Origin: Lachnospiraceae bacterium
GTDB lineage: Bacteria > Bacillota > Clostridia > Lachnospirales > Lachnospiraceae
Direction of reading: 5' to 3'
Assembly: GCA_900766915.1 (NCBI GenBank)
Contig: CAAFXE010000353.1
Location: 1-64,000, forward strand
DNA: 64,000 bases
Part shown: piece by piece, positions 1-7,824 of the stretch
Position numbering within the stretch: position 1 is the stretch's first letter
How the letters are laid out: each line of letters opens with the position of its first letter
Made by a program: the position numbers and the translations under genes
Notes under the pieces: model-generated
Databases searched by the model: none
Told to the model about the DNA's origin: nothing
The model's input: the letters and a program-made list of their open reading frames with translations, nothing else

Positions 1-755
1 AATCTATGTATACGTGCTGCTGAATGGCATATTCGCAGGGTTTGCCACATGGTGGATTCCCTATCTATATATATGGACGGTTCTCTGGGGTGTGGTGATG
101 CTTCATATGCATTTTTTCCCGTTCTGGCTTGACTTCTGGAAAGGAAATGAAAAAGCACTTTTTCAAGAGTTTGATACCAGAAAGACATGGGAACAATACT
201 ATGGTGGTTCCGACAGGGAAGCGATTGTAAGGCGTTATCAAAAGGAGCTGGAATATGCCCACCAATATGGTGTGGAATATGTGGTTTTCCATGTATCAGA
301 GGCAACCATTGAAGAATCCTTTACATGGAAATACCATTATTCTGATGAAGAGGTTGTAGATGCAGCAGCAGAGCTTTTGAATATAGTTTTTGAGAAAGAA
401 GACGGGAATTAGAACCCAGGAAGAAGGAGTTGCCTATATTCATCGGATGCTGGACGAGCATGGAGATCTTTGCAGATATATCCGGGGAATGCACTTAAAT
501 CAGTCCCTCACCGGGGAGTACTGCGAGCAGACAAAAAATCATCCGCCGAAGATGGGAGATACTTTTTCCAAGCGGTACAATCAGATGTTTTTTCATGCCT
601 ATGCGGTAGACCGGCATGAACCATTTACCTGCCCTGGGGTGAAGGAAATGGTAGAGCGTATTGCACCGGAATATCTCACCTTTGAGTTTATTACTGCTGA
701 CAGAACACAGCATCGAAGGTATCTTGAAAGACAGCTGGAGGCTCTTTTGTTGTAA
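1..755 (+). pseudogene. Broken TIM-barrel sugar-phosphate isomerase/epimerase-like gene, 5' end outside window
   Basis: Two overlapping reading frames appear to be the two halves of one gene. The frame open from base 2 to 412 carries an HMHFFPFWLDFWKGNEKAL stretch and a YVVFHVSEATIEES strand typical of xylose-isomerase-like TIM-barrel proteins. The second frame, about 390-755, resumes with RTQEEGVAYIHRMLDEHGD and runs to a normal-looking C-terminus. From memory of the family, a strand with metal-ligand residues (ENLW-like and LDTGH-like motifs, about 50 residues) should lie between the halves and is absent. The junction near 395-412 therefore looks like an internal deletion with frameshift. 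No good start or ribosome binding site precedes the second half. The substrate is unknown. The family call is moderate and the pseudogene call is inference; a sequencing or assembly error is the alternative. Confidence 0.55.
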
Positions 756-842
756 AAGACAGTGGTAAAAATATCTGAAATATGGTAAAATACCAAGCAT
801 TACGATGTAGGAGGAATAGGGGTAAAAACTCAAAACGAAATT

Positions 843-2249
843 ATGAAGAAAGAAAAAAGAAATTCATTTTCCGGTTCTTTGGGATTTGTGCTGGCGGCAG
901 CAGGCAGTGCGGTTGGACTGGGAAATATCTGGAGATTCCCGTATCTGGCGGCAAAGGACGGCGGCGGAATCTTCCTTGCGATTTATGTTGTTTTGGCACT
1001 GACCTTTGGTTTTACACTTCTAATGACTGAGGTCGCCATTGGAAGAAAGACAAAACAAAGTCCGCTGACTGCCTATGGAAAGCTGCAGAAAAAATGGGGA
1101 TTCTTAGGAATTATTGCCTGTGTGATTCCCATGATCATTTTGCCATATTACTGTGCGATCGGTGGCTGGGTATTTAAGTATTTTCTTGCATTTCTGACAC
1201 AGTCAGGTGCAGCAGCGGCAGCCACGGATGGGTTCTTTACAGGATTTATTACTTCAAAGGCAGAGCCGGTCGTTATGATGGTTATTTTTATGACTGTGAC
1301 TTCTCTGGTAATCTTTCTTGGTGTAAATAAAGGAATTGAATCTTTTTCCAAGATCCTGATGCCGATTTTGATTTTGTTAGTCATTGGAATTGCAGTCTTT
1401 TCCGTAAGAATCAGTTACACAGATGCAGAAGGCATCACAAGAACAGGTTGGGAAGGCTTTAAAATCTATGTCATTCCTAATTTTGAAGGGATGACCATCA
1501 AGAGCTTCTTTACAGTGCTTTTGGATGCCATGGGACAGCTCTTTTACAGCTTAAGCGTTGCCATGGGTATCATGATTACCTATGGTTCCTATGTAAAGGA
1601 TGAAAATAATCTGGTGAAATCTATCAACCAGATCGAAATTTTCGATACCATGGTAGCATTCCTGGCAGGCGTTATGATCATTCCCGCAGTATTCGTATTT
1701 ATGGGAAGAGAGGGTATGGCAGCCTCCGGACCGGGGCTTATGTTTATTTCCCTTCCAAAGGTGTTTGCGGAAATGGGCACCATGGGCAGATTTATCGGAT
1801 GTCTGTTCTTTGCCATGGTTTTATTTGCAGCCATTACAAGTTCTATTTCCATTATGGAAGCAGTTGTTTCCAGCCTGATGGATAAGTTCCAGTGGTCCCG
1901 TACCAGGGCAGTGGCTGTAGAATTTATCATTGCTCTTCTTGGCGGACTTGCCGTATGCTTTGGTTACAACTTCTGGTACTTTGACTTAACACTTCCGAAC
2001 GGAACCGTTGGTCAGATCTTAGACGTGATGGACTATGTAAGTAATTACGTACTGATGCCGGTGGTAGCAATCGGAACCTGTATTTTGATCGGTTGGATCT
2101 TAAAGCCTGAAACCGTGACAAATGAAGTTATGAAAAATGGAGAAAAGTTTGGACGTAAGAAGCTCTATATTGTGATGTTAAAATATATCACACCGGTATT
2201 GCTTATAATTTTACTTTTAAAATCTCTTGGTGTGTTGACCATGATCTAA
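843..2249 (+). CDS. Sodium-dependent amino-acid transporter, NSS/SNF family
   Basis: A 468-residue membrane protein of the neurotransmitter:sodium symporter family (LeuT/MhsT type), expected to import an amino acid with Na+ across the cytoplasmic membrane. The first membrane helix contains GSAVGLGNIWRFPY (about residues 21-34), the unwound TM1 segment that binds Na+ and substrate in LeuT. The rest is a regular succession of hydrophobic helices, and the length matches bacterial members. The start is uncertain: the only strong Shine-Dalgarno (GGAGGAA, near 810-816) is about 27 bases upstream of this ATG, unusually far, and no ATG lies closer in frame. It is monocistronic, followed by a clear hairpin terminator. 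Substrate specificity cannot be read from sequence. Confidence 0.9.
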   Translation: MKKEKRNSFSGSLGFVLAAAGSAVGLGNIWRFPYLAAKDGGGIFLAIYVVLALTFGFTLLMTEVAIGRKTKQSPLTAYGKLQKKWGFLGIIACVIPMIILPYYCAIGGWVFKYFLAFLTQSGAAAAATDGFFTGFITSKAEPVVMMVIFMTVTSLVIFLGVNKGIESFSKILMPILILLVIGIAVFSVRISYTDAEGITRTGWEGFKIYVIPNFEGMTIKSFFTVLLDAMGQLFYSLSVAMGIMITYGSYVKDENNLVKSINQIEIFDTMVAFLAGVMIIPAVFVFMGREGMAASGPGLMFISLPKVFAEMGTMGRFIGCLFFAMVLFAAITSSISIMEAVVSSLMDKFQWSRTRAVAVEFIIALLGGLAVCFGYNFWYFDLTLPNGTVGQILDVMDYVSNYVLMPVVAIGTCILIGWILKPETVTNEVMKNGEKFGRKKLYIVMLKYITPVLLIILLLKSLGVLTMI

Positions 2250-2296
2250 TCACGACAAACATGCTTTGTGAGTATCCCGGATTGTTGAGGAAATGG

Positions 2297-2331
2297 TTTG
2301 CAAGCATTCATTTTTCCCTGTTGCTTGCAAA
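2297..2331. repeat. Inverted repeat in the 3' region of the NSS transporter gene
   Basis: TTTGCAAGCA (2297-2306) and TGCTTGCAAA (2322-2331) are perfect 10-base arms around a 15-base loop. It immediately precedes the terminator hairpin, so the transcript could end in two consecutive stems. Confidence 0.6.
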
Positions 2332-2370
2332 AAAATGGTGTAGTTCCTTTGGGAACACACCATTTTTTTG
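2331..2370 (+). terminator. Intrinsic terminator of the NSS transporter gene
   Basis: The stem AATGGTGT-a-GTTCC pairs with GGAAC-ACACCATT around a TTTG loop and is followed by seven T residues. The A-run on the 5' side makes it potentially bidirectional, so it may also stop transcription arriving from pepD. Confidence 0.9.
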
Positions 2371-2407
2371 TCCAGTATCTGATGAACACTAATTTATTGA
2401 ATCATTA

Positions 2408-2447
2408 TAACTGTTCAGAATCCACCTCTGGAACGTACTGAACAGAT
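2408..2447. repeat. Dispersed palindromic repeat, copy 1
   Basis: Ends CTGTTCAG (2411-2418) and CTGAACAG (2438-2445) are inverted, with CCACCTCTGGAACGTA between. This is the cleanest short copy of the family described in the findings. It lies between the ends of two convergent genes. Confidence 0.7.
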
Positions 2448-2452
2448 ATGCA

Positions 2453-3904
2453 TTATTTGTTTTTTTCAGCCAGGACGGCCTTGATAAATTCCCATACTCT
2501 TGCAATGGAGGAAATAGAGGCCCGCTCCTTAATGGTATGAATCTCTTTTAAGTCCGGTCCGATGGAGATACATTCCAGTCCCGGAATCTTTTCGGAGAGA
2601 ATGCCACATTCCAGCCCTGCGTGGATGGTAACCACCTCCGGCTTCTTACCATACAGCTTTTCATAAACCCTGATACACTGGTCACGGAATCTGGATTCCC
2701 TTGCATAAGGCCATGCCGGATAGTCACCGGAGAGAGAGACTTCTCCGCCCAGGAATTCTGTTAACTGTGTAATCTTTTCCGTGATATAAGCTTTTGCGGA
2801 AGCTACAGAGCTTCTTACAGAGAAGCACAACTGCAGGTTATCCTCTGTCAGGGAAATGACACCCATATTCAGAGAAGTTTCCACAAGCCCCGGAAGATCG
2901 ACGCACATGGACTGTACCCCATTTGGCATCAGGTTCAGTGCGGTCAGGAGTTTTTCCTTAGAATCGGTATCCAGCACATCTGCTTCCGCCATACCTGCAC
3001 CTGCCATCACCAGCTGTGCGTGAGGGTCTGCGGAGGCATATTCCACTTTGACCTGTTCATTAAATTCTAAGAGAGCAGCCTCTACAGCGGCCAGGTCCTC
3101 ATTTCGGATCAGCAGGGAGAAGGAAGCATCCTTTGGAATGACATTTTCCTTGACACCGCCTTCTATGGAAATGATTTCAAAGTCGCAGCTCTTTTTCAAT
3201 GCCATGAAAAACCTTCCTGAAAGAACATTGGCATTGGCAAGTCCGTTATTAATTTCAATTCCGGAGTGTCCACCTAAGATTCCTTCAAATTTAAAATCCA
3301 GACAAAGACCGGAGGAAGGAATTCTTTTCACCGGAATATCTGATTGTGCACGAAGTCCGCCGGCACACCCTACGGTAAAGATGCCTTCTTCCTCAGAGTC
3401 GATATTCAGAAGCCGTTTTGCCTGACAGCAGGATAAGTCGATGCCGGTAGCACCCAAAAGTCCTACCTCTTCGGAAACTGTGAAAACGACCTCCAGACGG
3501 GGATGAGGAATGTCTTTTGCATCTAAAAGTGCAAGCCCGTAAGCTACGGCAATCCCGTCATCTCCTCCCAGTGTTGTTTTTTTTGCATAGATCCAGTCTC
3601 CGTCAATTCCAAGACGAAGCCCATCCTTTTCAAGATCAAGGCCACAATCGGCAGCCTTATCACCGACCATATCCAAATGTCCCTGTAAGATAATAGCTTC
3701 CTCATCCTCATATCCTGGTGTAGCAGGTGCAATGATGATGACATTGCCAAGGGTATCCTGTTCACAGTACAGATTTCTTTTCCTTGCAAAGTCCACGCAG
3801 TAATCACTCAATGCTTTCTCATGAAAGGAAGTGTGGGGAATACTGCAGATTTCTTCAAAATAATAAAATACACTGGCTGGTTCCAGATGATTTAATACAC
3901 GCAT
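2453..3904 (-). CDS. pepD: Aminoacyl-histidine dipeptidase PepD (M20 family)
   Basis: A 483-residue cytosolic zinc dipeptidase of the PepD/M20C type, hydrolysing beta-alanyl-histidine (carnosine) and other X-His dipeptides. Visible metal-site motifs are QGHLDMVGDK (about residues 73-82), GGDDGIAVAYG (bridging Asp), SEEVGLLGA (catalytic Glu followed by a Glu ligand) and NIDSEEEG. The length is normal. AGAGGTAA sits a suitable distance upstream of the ATG at 3904. It is the last gene of a leftward block with the TrpR-like regulator (15-base gap) and the PHP protein, so it is probably cotranscribed with them. Family assignment is secure; the in vivo peptide substrate is not known. Confidence 0.93.
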   Translation of the reverse strand: MRVLNHLEPASVFYYFEEICSIPHTSFHEKALSDYCVDFARKRNLYCEQDTLGNVIIIAPATPGYEDEEAIILQGHLDMVGDKAADCGLDLEKDGLRLGIDGDWIYAKKTTLGGDDGIAVAYGLALLDAKDIPHPRLEVVFTVSEEVGLLGATGIDLSCCQAKRLLNIDSEEEGIFTVGCAGGLRAQSDIPVKRIPSSGLCLDFKFEGILGGHSGIEINNGLANANVLSGRFFMALKKSCDFEIISIEGGVKENVIPKDASFSLLIRNEDLAAVEAALLEFNEQVKVEYASADPHAQLVMAGAGMAEADVLDTDSKEKLLTALNLMPNGVQSMCVDLPGLVETSLNMGVISLTEDNLQLCFSVRSSVASAKAYITEKITQLTEFLGGEVSLSGDYPAWPYARESRFRDQCIRVYEKLYGKKPEVVTIHAGLECGILSEKIPGLECISIGPDLKEIHTIKERASISSIARVWEFIKAVLAEKNK

Positions 3905-3919
3905 GAAATTACCTCTGTT

Positions 3920-4219
3920 TTATTTGTTATCTGTCTTTTCCAGTCTGGAGAATACCATATCGTATCCGTCACATCCATAGTTTAAGGAACGGTTTACACG
4001 GCTGATGGTAGCAGTGGAAGCACCGGTTTTTTCTGCAATTTCCAGATATGTTTTCTTTTCACGCAGCATTTTTGCTACTTCATAGCGCTGGGAAAGAGAC
4101 AAAAGCTCATTGATGGTACAAACATCCTGGAAAAATGTGTAGCATTCTTCTTTATTCTGAAGTGTGAGAATTGCCTCAAATAGATGGTCAACGGCTTCGG
4201 TTTTTACTGTTTTACTCAT
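3920..4219 (-). CDS. TrpR-like regulator, YerC/YecD family
   Basis: A 99-residue DNA-binding protein of the YerC/YecD family, related to the Trp repressor fold. The helix-turn-helix is visible as YLEIAEKTGASTATISRVNR (about residues 58-77), preceded by the SQRYEVAKML helix. The length is typical for the family, and no tryptophan-binding role should be assumed because the regulated targets of YerC/YecD proteins are mostly unknown. It lies between pepD and the PHP gene with short gaps, suggesting cotranscription and perhaps local control of this operon. The ATG at 4219 is preceded by AAGGAGATACTTT on the reverse strand, a good ribosome binding site. Confidence 0.88.
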   Translation of the reverse strand: MSKTVKTEAVDHLFEAILTLQNKEECYTFFQDVCTINELLSLSQRYEVAKMLREKKTYLEIAEKTGASTATISRVNRSLNYGCDGYDMVFSRLEKTDNK

Positions 4220-4233
4220 AGAAAGTATCTCCT

Positions 4234-4953
4234 TTAAAATTTATATCGGTTTACATATTTTTTAAGATAATCTACATCCTGATTTACGATCAGATGTTTT
4301 GGAAAACTGATTTCCGTCAAAAGCGAAACGGCTTTATCATGATTTCCTACTGCAAGATCAATGTGTGCATCACTTCCCATGACGATCGGTACATCATACT
4401 GAGCACAAAGCTCCAAAAGTTCCAGATCCAGAGGTCGGGCATTGACTCTGGCCCCGCCTTCCGTCAGAGAGGCATTGTTTAACTCGATCAGGGTGTGATA
4501 TTCCCCGGCGGCAAGAACAATTTCCCTGTAATCCACAGGATAGCGCCGGTCATCGGGGTGGCCGATGATATTGATCAGGGGATTTCTGATCGCATTTATA
4601 TAGGCCCTTGTATTTTCTTCCTTCGTTCCCGGTGTCATACATGGAATGTGCAGGCTGGCAATGGTAATATCCAGCTTGCGCAAAATAGTTTCCGGAAGAT
4701 CTACAGTTCCATTGGCGTCCAAAATATTTAATTCTGCTCCTAAAAGCAGTTCTACACCGCACATCTGCCGATCTACCACCTTTAAATTCTGGAAATAGAA
4801 TTCGTGGCAGCTCCCCGGCATTTTCGGTGCATGCTCTGTGATGCCCAAAAGCTTTAAGCCTTTTTCGCTGGCAGAATGAGCCATCTCACGGATCGTACTG
4901 TAAGAATGACCACTGGCCAGTGTATGGGTATGAGTGTCTAAAACATCAATCAT
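4234..4953 (-). CDS. PHP-domain phosphoesterase, YcdX / histidinol-phosphatase-like
   Basis: A 239-residue PHP-domain metal-dependent phosphatase. The N-terminus reads MIDVLDTHTHTLASGHS with the HxH motif at residues 7-9; further metal-site motifs are GITEHAP, ASLHIP, GHPDDRRYP and MGSDAHI. I chose the ATG at 4953, because GAGGTA lies about six bases upstream on the reverse strand; the longer GTG start at 4977 would run through this site. It is the first gene of the leftward PHP-regulator-pepD block. YcdX-type proteins are phosphatases of unknown physiological substrate. Histidinol-phosphate phosphatase is possible, but no his genes are nearby. Confidence 0.85.
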   Translation of the reverse strand: MIDVLDTHTHTLASGHSYSTIREMAHSASEKGLKLLGITEHAPKMPGSCHEFYFQNLKVVDRQMCGVELLLGAELNILDANGTVDLPETILRKLDITIASLHIPCMTPGTKEENTRAYINAIRNPLINIIGHPDDRRYPVDYREIVLAAGEYHTLIELNNASLTEGGARVNARPLDLELLELCAQYDVPIVMGSDAHIDLAVGNHDKAVSLLTEISFPKHLIVNQDVDYLKKYVNRYKF

Positions 4954-5093
4954 TTTTTCTACCTCATAATTTCGCACTTTAATACGTTACATTATAAGGA
5001 AGGTGAAGAGACTTTGCAAGCCCTTTTGTGAAACATATGTTAGAAAATTAACAAATAGCTTAAAAGCAGGAGTGAACAATCACAAAATTATAT

Positions 5094-5122
5094 TTGCGGT
5101 ACGAACATATGTATGGTACACT
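5094..5122 (+). promoter_or_regulatory. Candidate sigma-A promoter for pcrA
   Basis: TTGCGG (5094-5099), a 17-base spacer and TACACT (5117-5122). The spacer holds ACATATGT, which also occurs at 5032-5039 upstream, giving a repeated 8-base palindrome in the leader. Not tested; inference from consensus. Confidence 0.5.
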
Positions 5123-5183
5123 GGAAAAGAATATGGAAAGGATGGTTGCTGGAGAGAGGTAAACAGTAACAACAAGAAGACAA

Positions 5184-7403
5184 ATGAGTATTTATGATAC
5201 ATTAAATGATAGACAAAAAGAAGCGGTGTTATGCACGGAGGGCCCGCTTTTGATCCTGGCCGGTGCAGGCTCCGGAAAGACCCGTGTTCTTACCCACAGA
5301 ATTGCATATTTGATCGAGGAATGCGGTGTAAATCCATGGAATATTCTGGCGATTACTTTTACCAACAAGGCAGCAGGGGAAATGCGGGAGCGTGTGGACA
5401 AAATCGTTGGATTTGGAAGCGACAGTGTATGGGTTTCCACCTTTCATTCCTGCTGTGTGCGGATTTTAAGAAGACATATCGACCTTCTGGGTTATGATAC
5501 CAATTTTACCATTTATGATTCCGATGATCAGAAATCCGTTATGAAGGACGTGATCAGAAGTATGGATCTGGATCCGAAGATTTACAAGGAGAGATCCTTT
5601 TTGGGAGTGATCTCCCATGCAAAGGACGAGCTTGTTTCGCCGGAAGAATTTATGCTGAATGCAGGGGCTGATTACAAGCTCCGGCTGATCGCACAGTCCT
5701 ATGTGGAGTACCAGAAAGCACTGAAAAAAAACAACGCCCTGGACTTTGATGATCTGATCGTCAAGACCGTAGAATTGTTTCAAAGTCACCCGGAGGTTCT
5801 GGATTTTTACCAGGAGCGTTTCCGCTATATTATGGTAGACGAATACCAGGATACCAACACAGCACAGTTTCAGTTTGTAAGCCTGCTGGCAGGAAAATAT
5901 CAGAACCTGTGTGTGGTAGGTGATGATGATCAGTCCATCTATAAATTCCGGGGTGCTAACATCGGCAACATTTTAAATTTTGAAAAAGTATTTCCAAAGG
6001 CAAAGGTTATTAAGCTGGAGCAGAATTACCGCTCTACCGGAAATATTTTAAATGCTGCCAATGCAGTGATCAGTCATAACATTGGCCGTAAGGATAAAAA
6101 GCTCTGGACAGAGTCAGAGGATGGAGATGGTATTTTCTTCCGCCAGTTTTACAATGGATATGAGGAAGCGGAGTATGTGGCAGAGCAGATTCGAAAAAGT
6201 GTAAGAGAGGGAGAAAGCCGTTATCAGGATCATGCTATTTTGTACCGGACCAATGCCCAGTCCCGACTTTTTGAAGAGCAGTTTATCAGGGATAACATTC
6301 CCTATCGTATCATTGGGGGAATTAACTTCTATGCCAGAAAGGAAATCAAAGATTTGCTTTCCTACTTAAAAACCATTGATAACGGTGTGGATGATCTGGC
6401 GGTGAAGCGTATTATCAATGTACCAAAACGCGGGATTGGACCAACCACCATCGACAAGGTCCAAAGGTTTGCAGACGATCACGACATGAGCTTTTTAGAG
6501 GTTTTGGGACAGGCAGACGGCATTCCTGAATTTGGCCGGACTGCCTCAAAGCTTAAAAATTTTGCAATGGTGATTCATGCATTTCGTGCAAAGGCGGAAG
6601 AGCTTACCCTGACAGAGCTGATGGAAGATATTTTAGAGGTTACGGGCTATCGCCGTGAGCTGGAGCTGGAAGGTACGGATGAAGCCAAGGCAAGAATCGA
6701 AAATATTGATGAATTGATCTCCAAGGTTGCTTCCTATGAAGAAAATTGTGTGGACGAACCGGCAACCCTTTCCGGCTTTTTAGAGGAAGTTGCGCTGGTA
6801 GCTGACATTGACAATCTGGAAGCGGATGAAAACAGAGTGCTTCTTATGACTTTACACAGTGCCAAAGGTCTGGAGTTTCCGTATGTCTATTTGTCCGGTA
6901 TGGAGGACGGTATTTTCCCAAGCTATATGTCTATTATGGCAGATAATCCGGCAGAAGAGATTGAGGAAGAACGCCGTCTGTGTTATGTAGGAATCACCCG
7001 TGCTATGAAAAGGCTTACCATGACCGCTGCCAGGATGCGTATGATCCGTGGGCAGAATCAGATGAATGCAGTTTCCAGATTTATGAAGGAAGTTCCTCAG
7101 GACTATCTGGAAAGAGGCTGCCAGGTGAAAAAAGATAAAACCGAAGAAATCCAAAAGACCAATACCTATATGGAGCGCAAAAAAGCATTCATGGAAAAAC
7201 CGAAGGCTGTACAGCAGTTTACTGTAACCAAAGCAGAAGGCCTTGCGTATACTGTAGGTGACAGAGTCCGTCATATGAAATTTGGCGAAGGAACGGTGGC
7301 AGAAATCACAGAAGGTGGCCGTGATTATGAAGTGGCGGTCGATTTTGACAGCGTGGGACGTAAGAGGATGTTTGCTTCTTTTGCGAAACTAAAGAAAGTA
7401 TAA
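5184..7403 (+). CDS. pcrA: ATP-dependent DNA helicase PcrA (UvrD/Rep family)
   Basis: A 739-residue superfamily 1A 3'-5' helicase acting in nucleotide-excision repair, plasmid replication and removal of RecA or stalled polymerases. Visible motifs are Q motif LNDRQKEAV, Walker A AGAGSGKT (about residues 26-33), TFTNKAA (Ia), VDEYQDTN (II), GDDDQSIYKFRGA (III), QNYRS (IV), LMTLHSAKGLEFP (V) and VGITRA (VI). The C-terminal tail ends in a YTVGDRVRHMKFGEGTV Tudor-like module, the PcrA element that contacts RNA polymerase. Length is normal for PcrA. The Shine-Dalgarno is weak (GAAGA just before the ATG; the better GAGAGAGG is about 24 bases away). It is divergent from the PHP operon. Confidence 0.95.
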   Translation: MSIYDTLNDRQKEAVLCTEGPLLILAGAGSGKTRVLTHRIAYLIEECGVNPWNILAITFTNKAAGEMRERVDKIVGFGSDSVWVSTFHSCCVRILRRHIDLLGYDTNFTIYDSDDQKSVMKDVIRSMDLDPKIYKERSFLGVISHAKDELVSPEEFMLNAGADYKLRLIAQSYVEYQKALKKNNALDFDDLIVKTVELFQSHPEVLDFYQERFRYIMVDEYQDTNTAQFQFVSLLAGKYQNLCVVGDDDQSIYKFRGANIGNILNFEKVFPKAKVIKLEQNYRSTGNILNAANAVISHNIGRKDKKLWTESEDGDGIFFRQFYNGYEEAEYVAEQIRKSVREGESRYQDHAILYRTNAQSRLFEEQFIRDNIPYRIIGGINFYARKEIKDLLSYLKTIDNGVDDLAVKRIINVPKRGIGPTTIDKVQRFADDHDMSFLEVLGQADGIPEFGRTASKLKNFAMVIHAFRAKAEELTLTELMEDILEVTGYRRELELEGTDEAKARIENIDELISKVASYEENCVDEPATLSGFLEEVALVADIDNLEADENRVLLMTLHSAKGLEFPYVYLSGMEDGIFPSYMSIMADNPAEEIEEERRLCYVGITRAMKRLTMTAARMRMIRGQNQMNAVSRFMKEVPQDYLERGCQVKKDKTEEIQKTNTYMERKKAFMEKPKAVQQFTVTKAEGLAYTVGDRVRHMKFGEGTVAEITEGGRDYEVAVDFDSVGRKRMFASFAKLKKV

Positions 7404-7478
7404 AATTTTTCAGAAACCTAGTAAAAAAAATATAATTGTGGTATCATAATAAAAAGCTTGATCGGGAGGTCTTATCAT

Positions 7479-7769
7479 ATGAACAGAGCAGAAGAATTAT
7501 TAGCACAGATTCTGAAAAAGGAACAGCAGAAAGAAGAAAAGAAATGTAATGTTATTTGCATCGTTGTAGGAATTGTTGCATTTGTTGTAGCAGTTGCAGG
7601 AATCGCTTATGCGGTATATCGTTTCATGAAACCGGATTATCTGGAAGATTATGAAGATGATATCGAAGACGATTTTGATTATGATGATGATTTCTTCGAT
7701 GACGATGATGAGTTTGAAGAAGATCCTGAAGCTGAAGAAACAGCAAAGGCTGAAGAAGAATCAAAATAG
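7479..7769 (+). CDS. Small one-pass membrane protein with very acidic C-terminal tail
   Basis: A 96-residue protein with no family I can name. An N-terminal basic/amphipathic helix (AEELLAQILKKEQQKEEKK) leads into one membrane segment (about residues 24-44, CNVICIVVGIVAFVVAVAG). The rest is a tail made almost entirely of Asp and Glu with Tyr/Phe spacers (about 45 residues). The tail is likely cytoplasmic or extracytoplasmic depending on topology, which I cannot settle. The start is the ATG at 7479, because GGGAGG lies directly upstream; an in-frame TTG at 7458 precedes that site and is rejected. It sits between pcrA and rlmD and is followed by a terminator hairpin. Similar acidic-tail proteins occur in related genomes, but the function is unknown. 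Confidence 0.75.
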   Translation: MNRAEELLAQILKKEQQKEEKKCNVICIVVGIVAFVVAVAGIAYAVYRFMKPDYLEDYEDDIEDDFDYDDDFFDDDDEFEEDPEAEETAKAEEESK

Positions 7770-7781
7770 AATAAAAATTAC

Positions 7782-7810
7782 AAAGGGCTGCTCATCAGGG
7801 CAGCCTTTTC
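7782..7810 (+). terminator. Terminator after the acidic membrane protein gene
   Basis: AAGGGCTGC pairs with GCAGCCTT around TCATCAGG and is followed by TTTTC. It lies directly upstream of the rlmD ribosome binding site (7815-7819), so rlmD depends on readthrough or on a promoter overlapping this hairpin. Confidence 0.7.
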
Positions 7811-7824
7811 TAGTGGAGGTTAGT

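Noticed and set aside
5003..5197. 64-codon open frame upstream of pcrA
   Set aside because: It covers the pcrA promoter, has no ribosome binding site and no protein-like composition.
7651..7824. Long N-terminal extension of the rRNA methyltransferase frame
   Set aside because: It overlaps the acidic membrane protein gene in another frame and the terminator, gives a Met/Lys-rich nonsense leader, and the TTG at 7825 has an ideal ribosome binding site.
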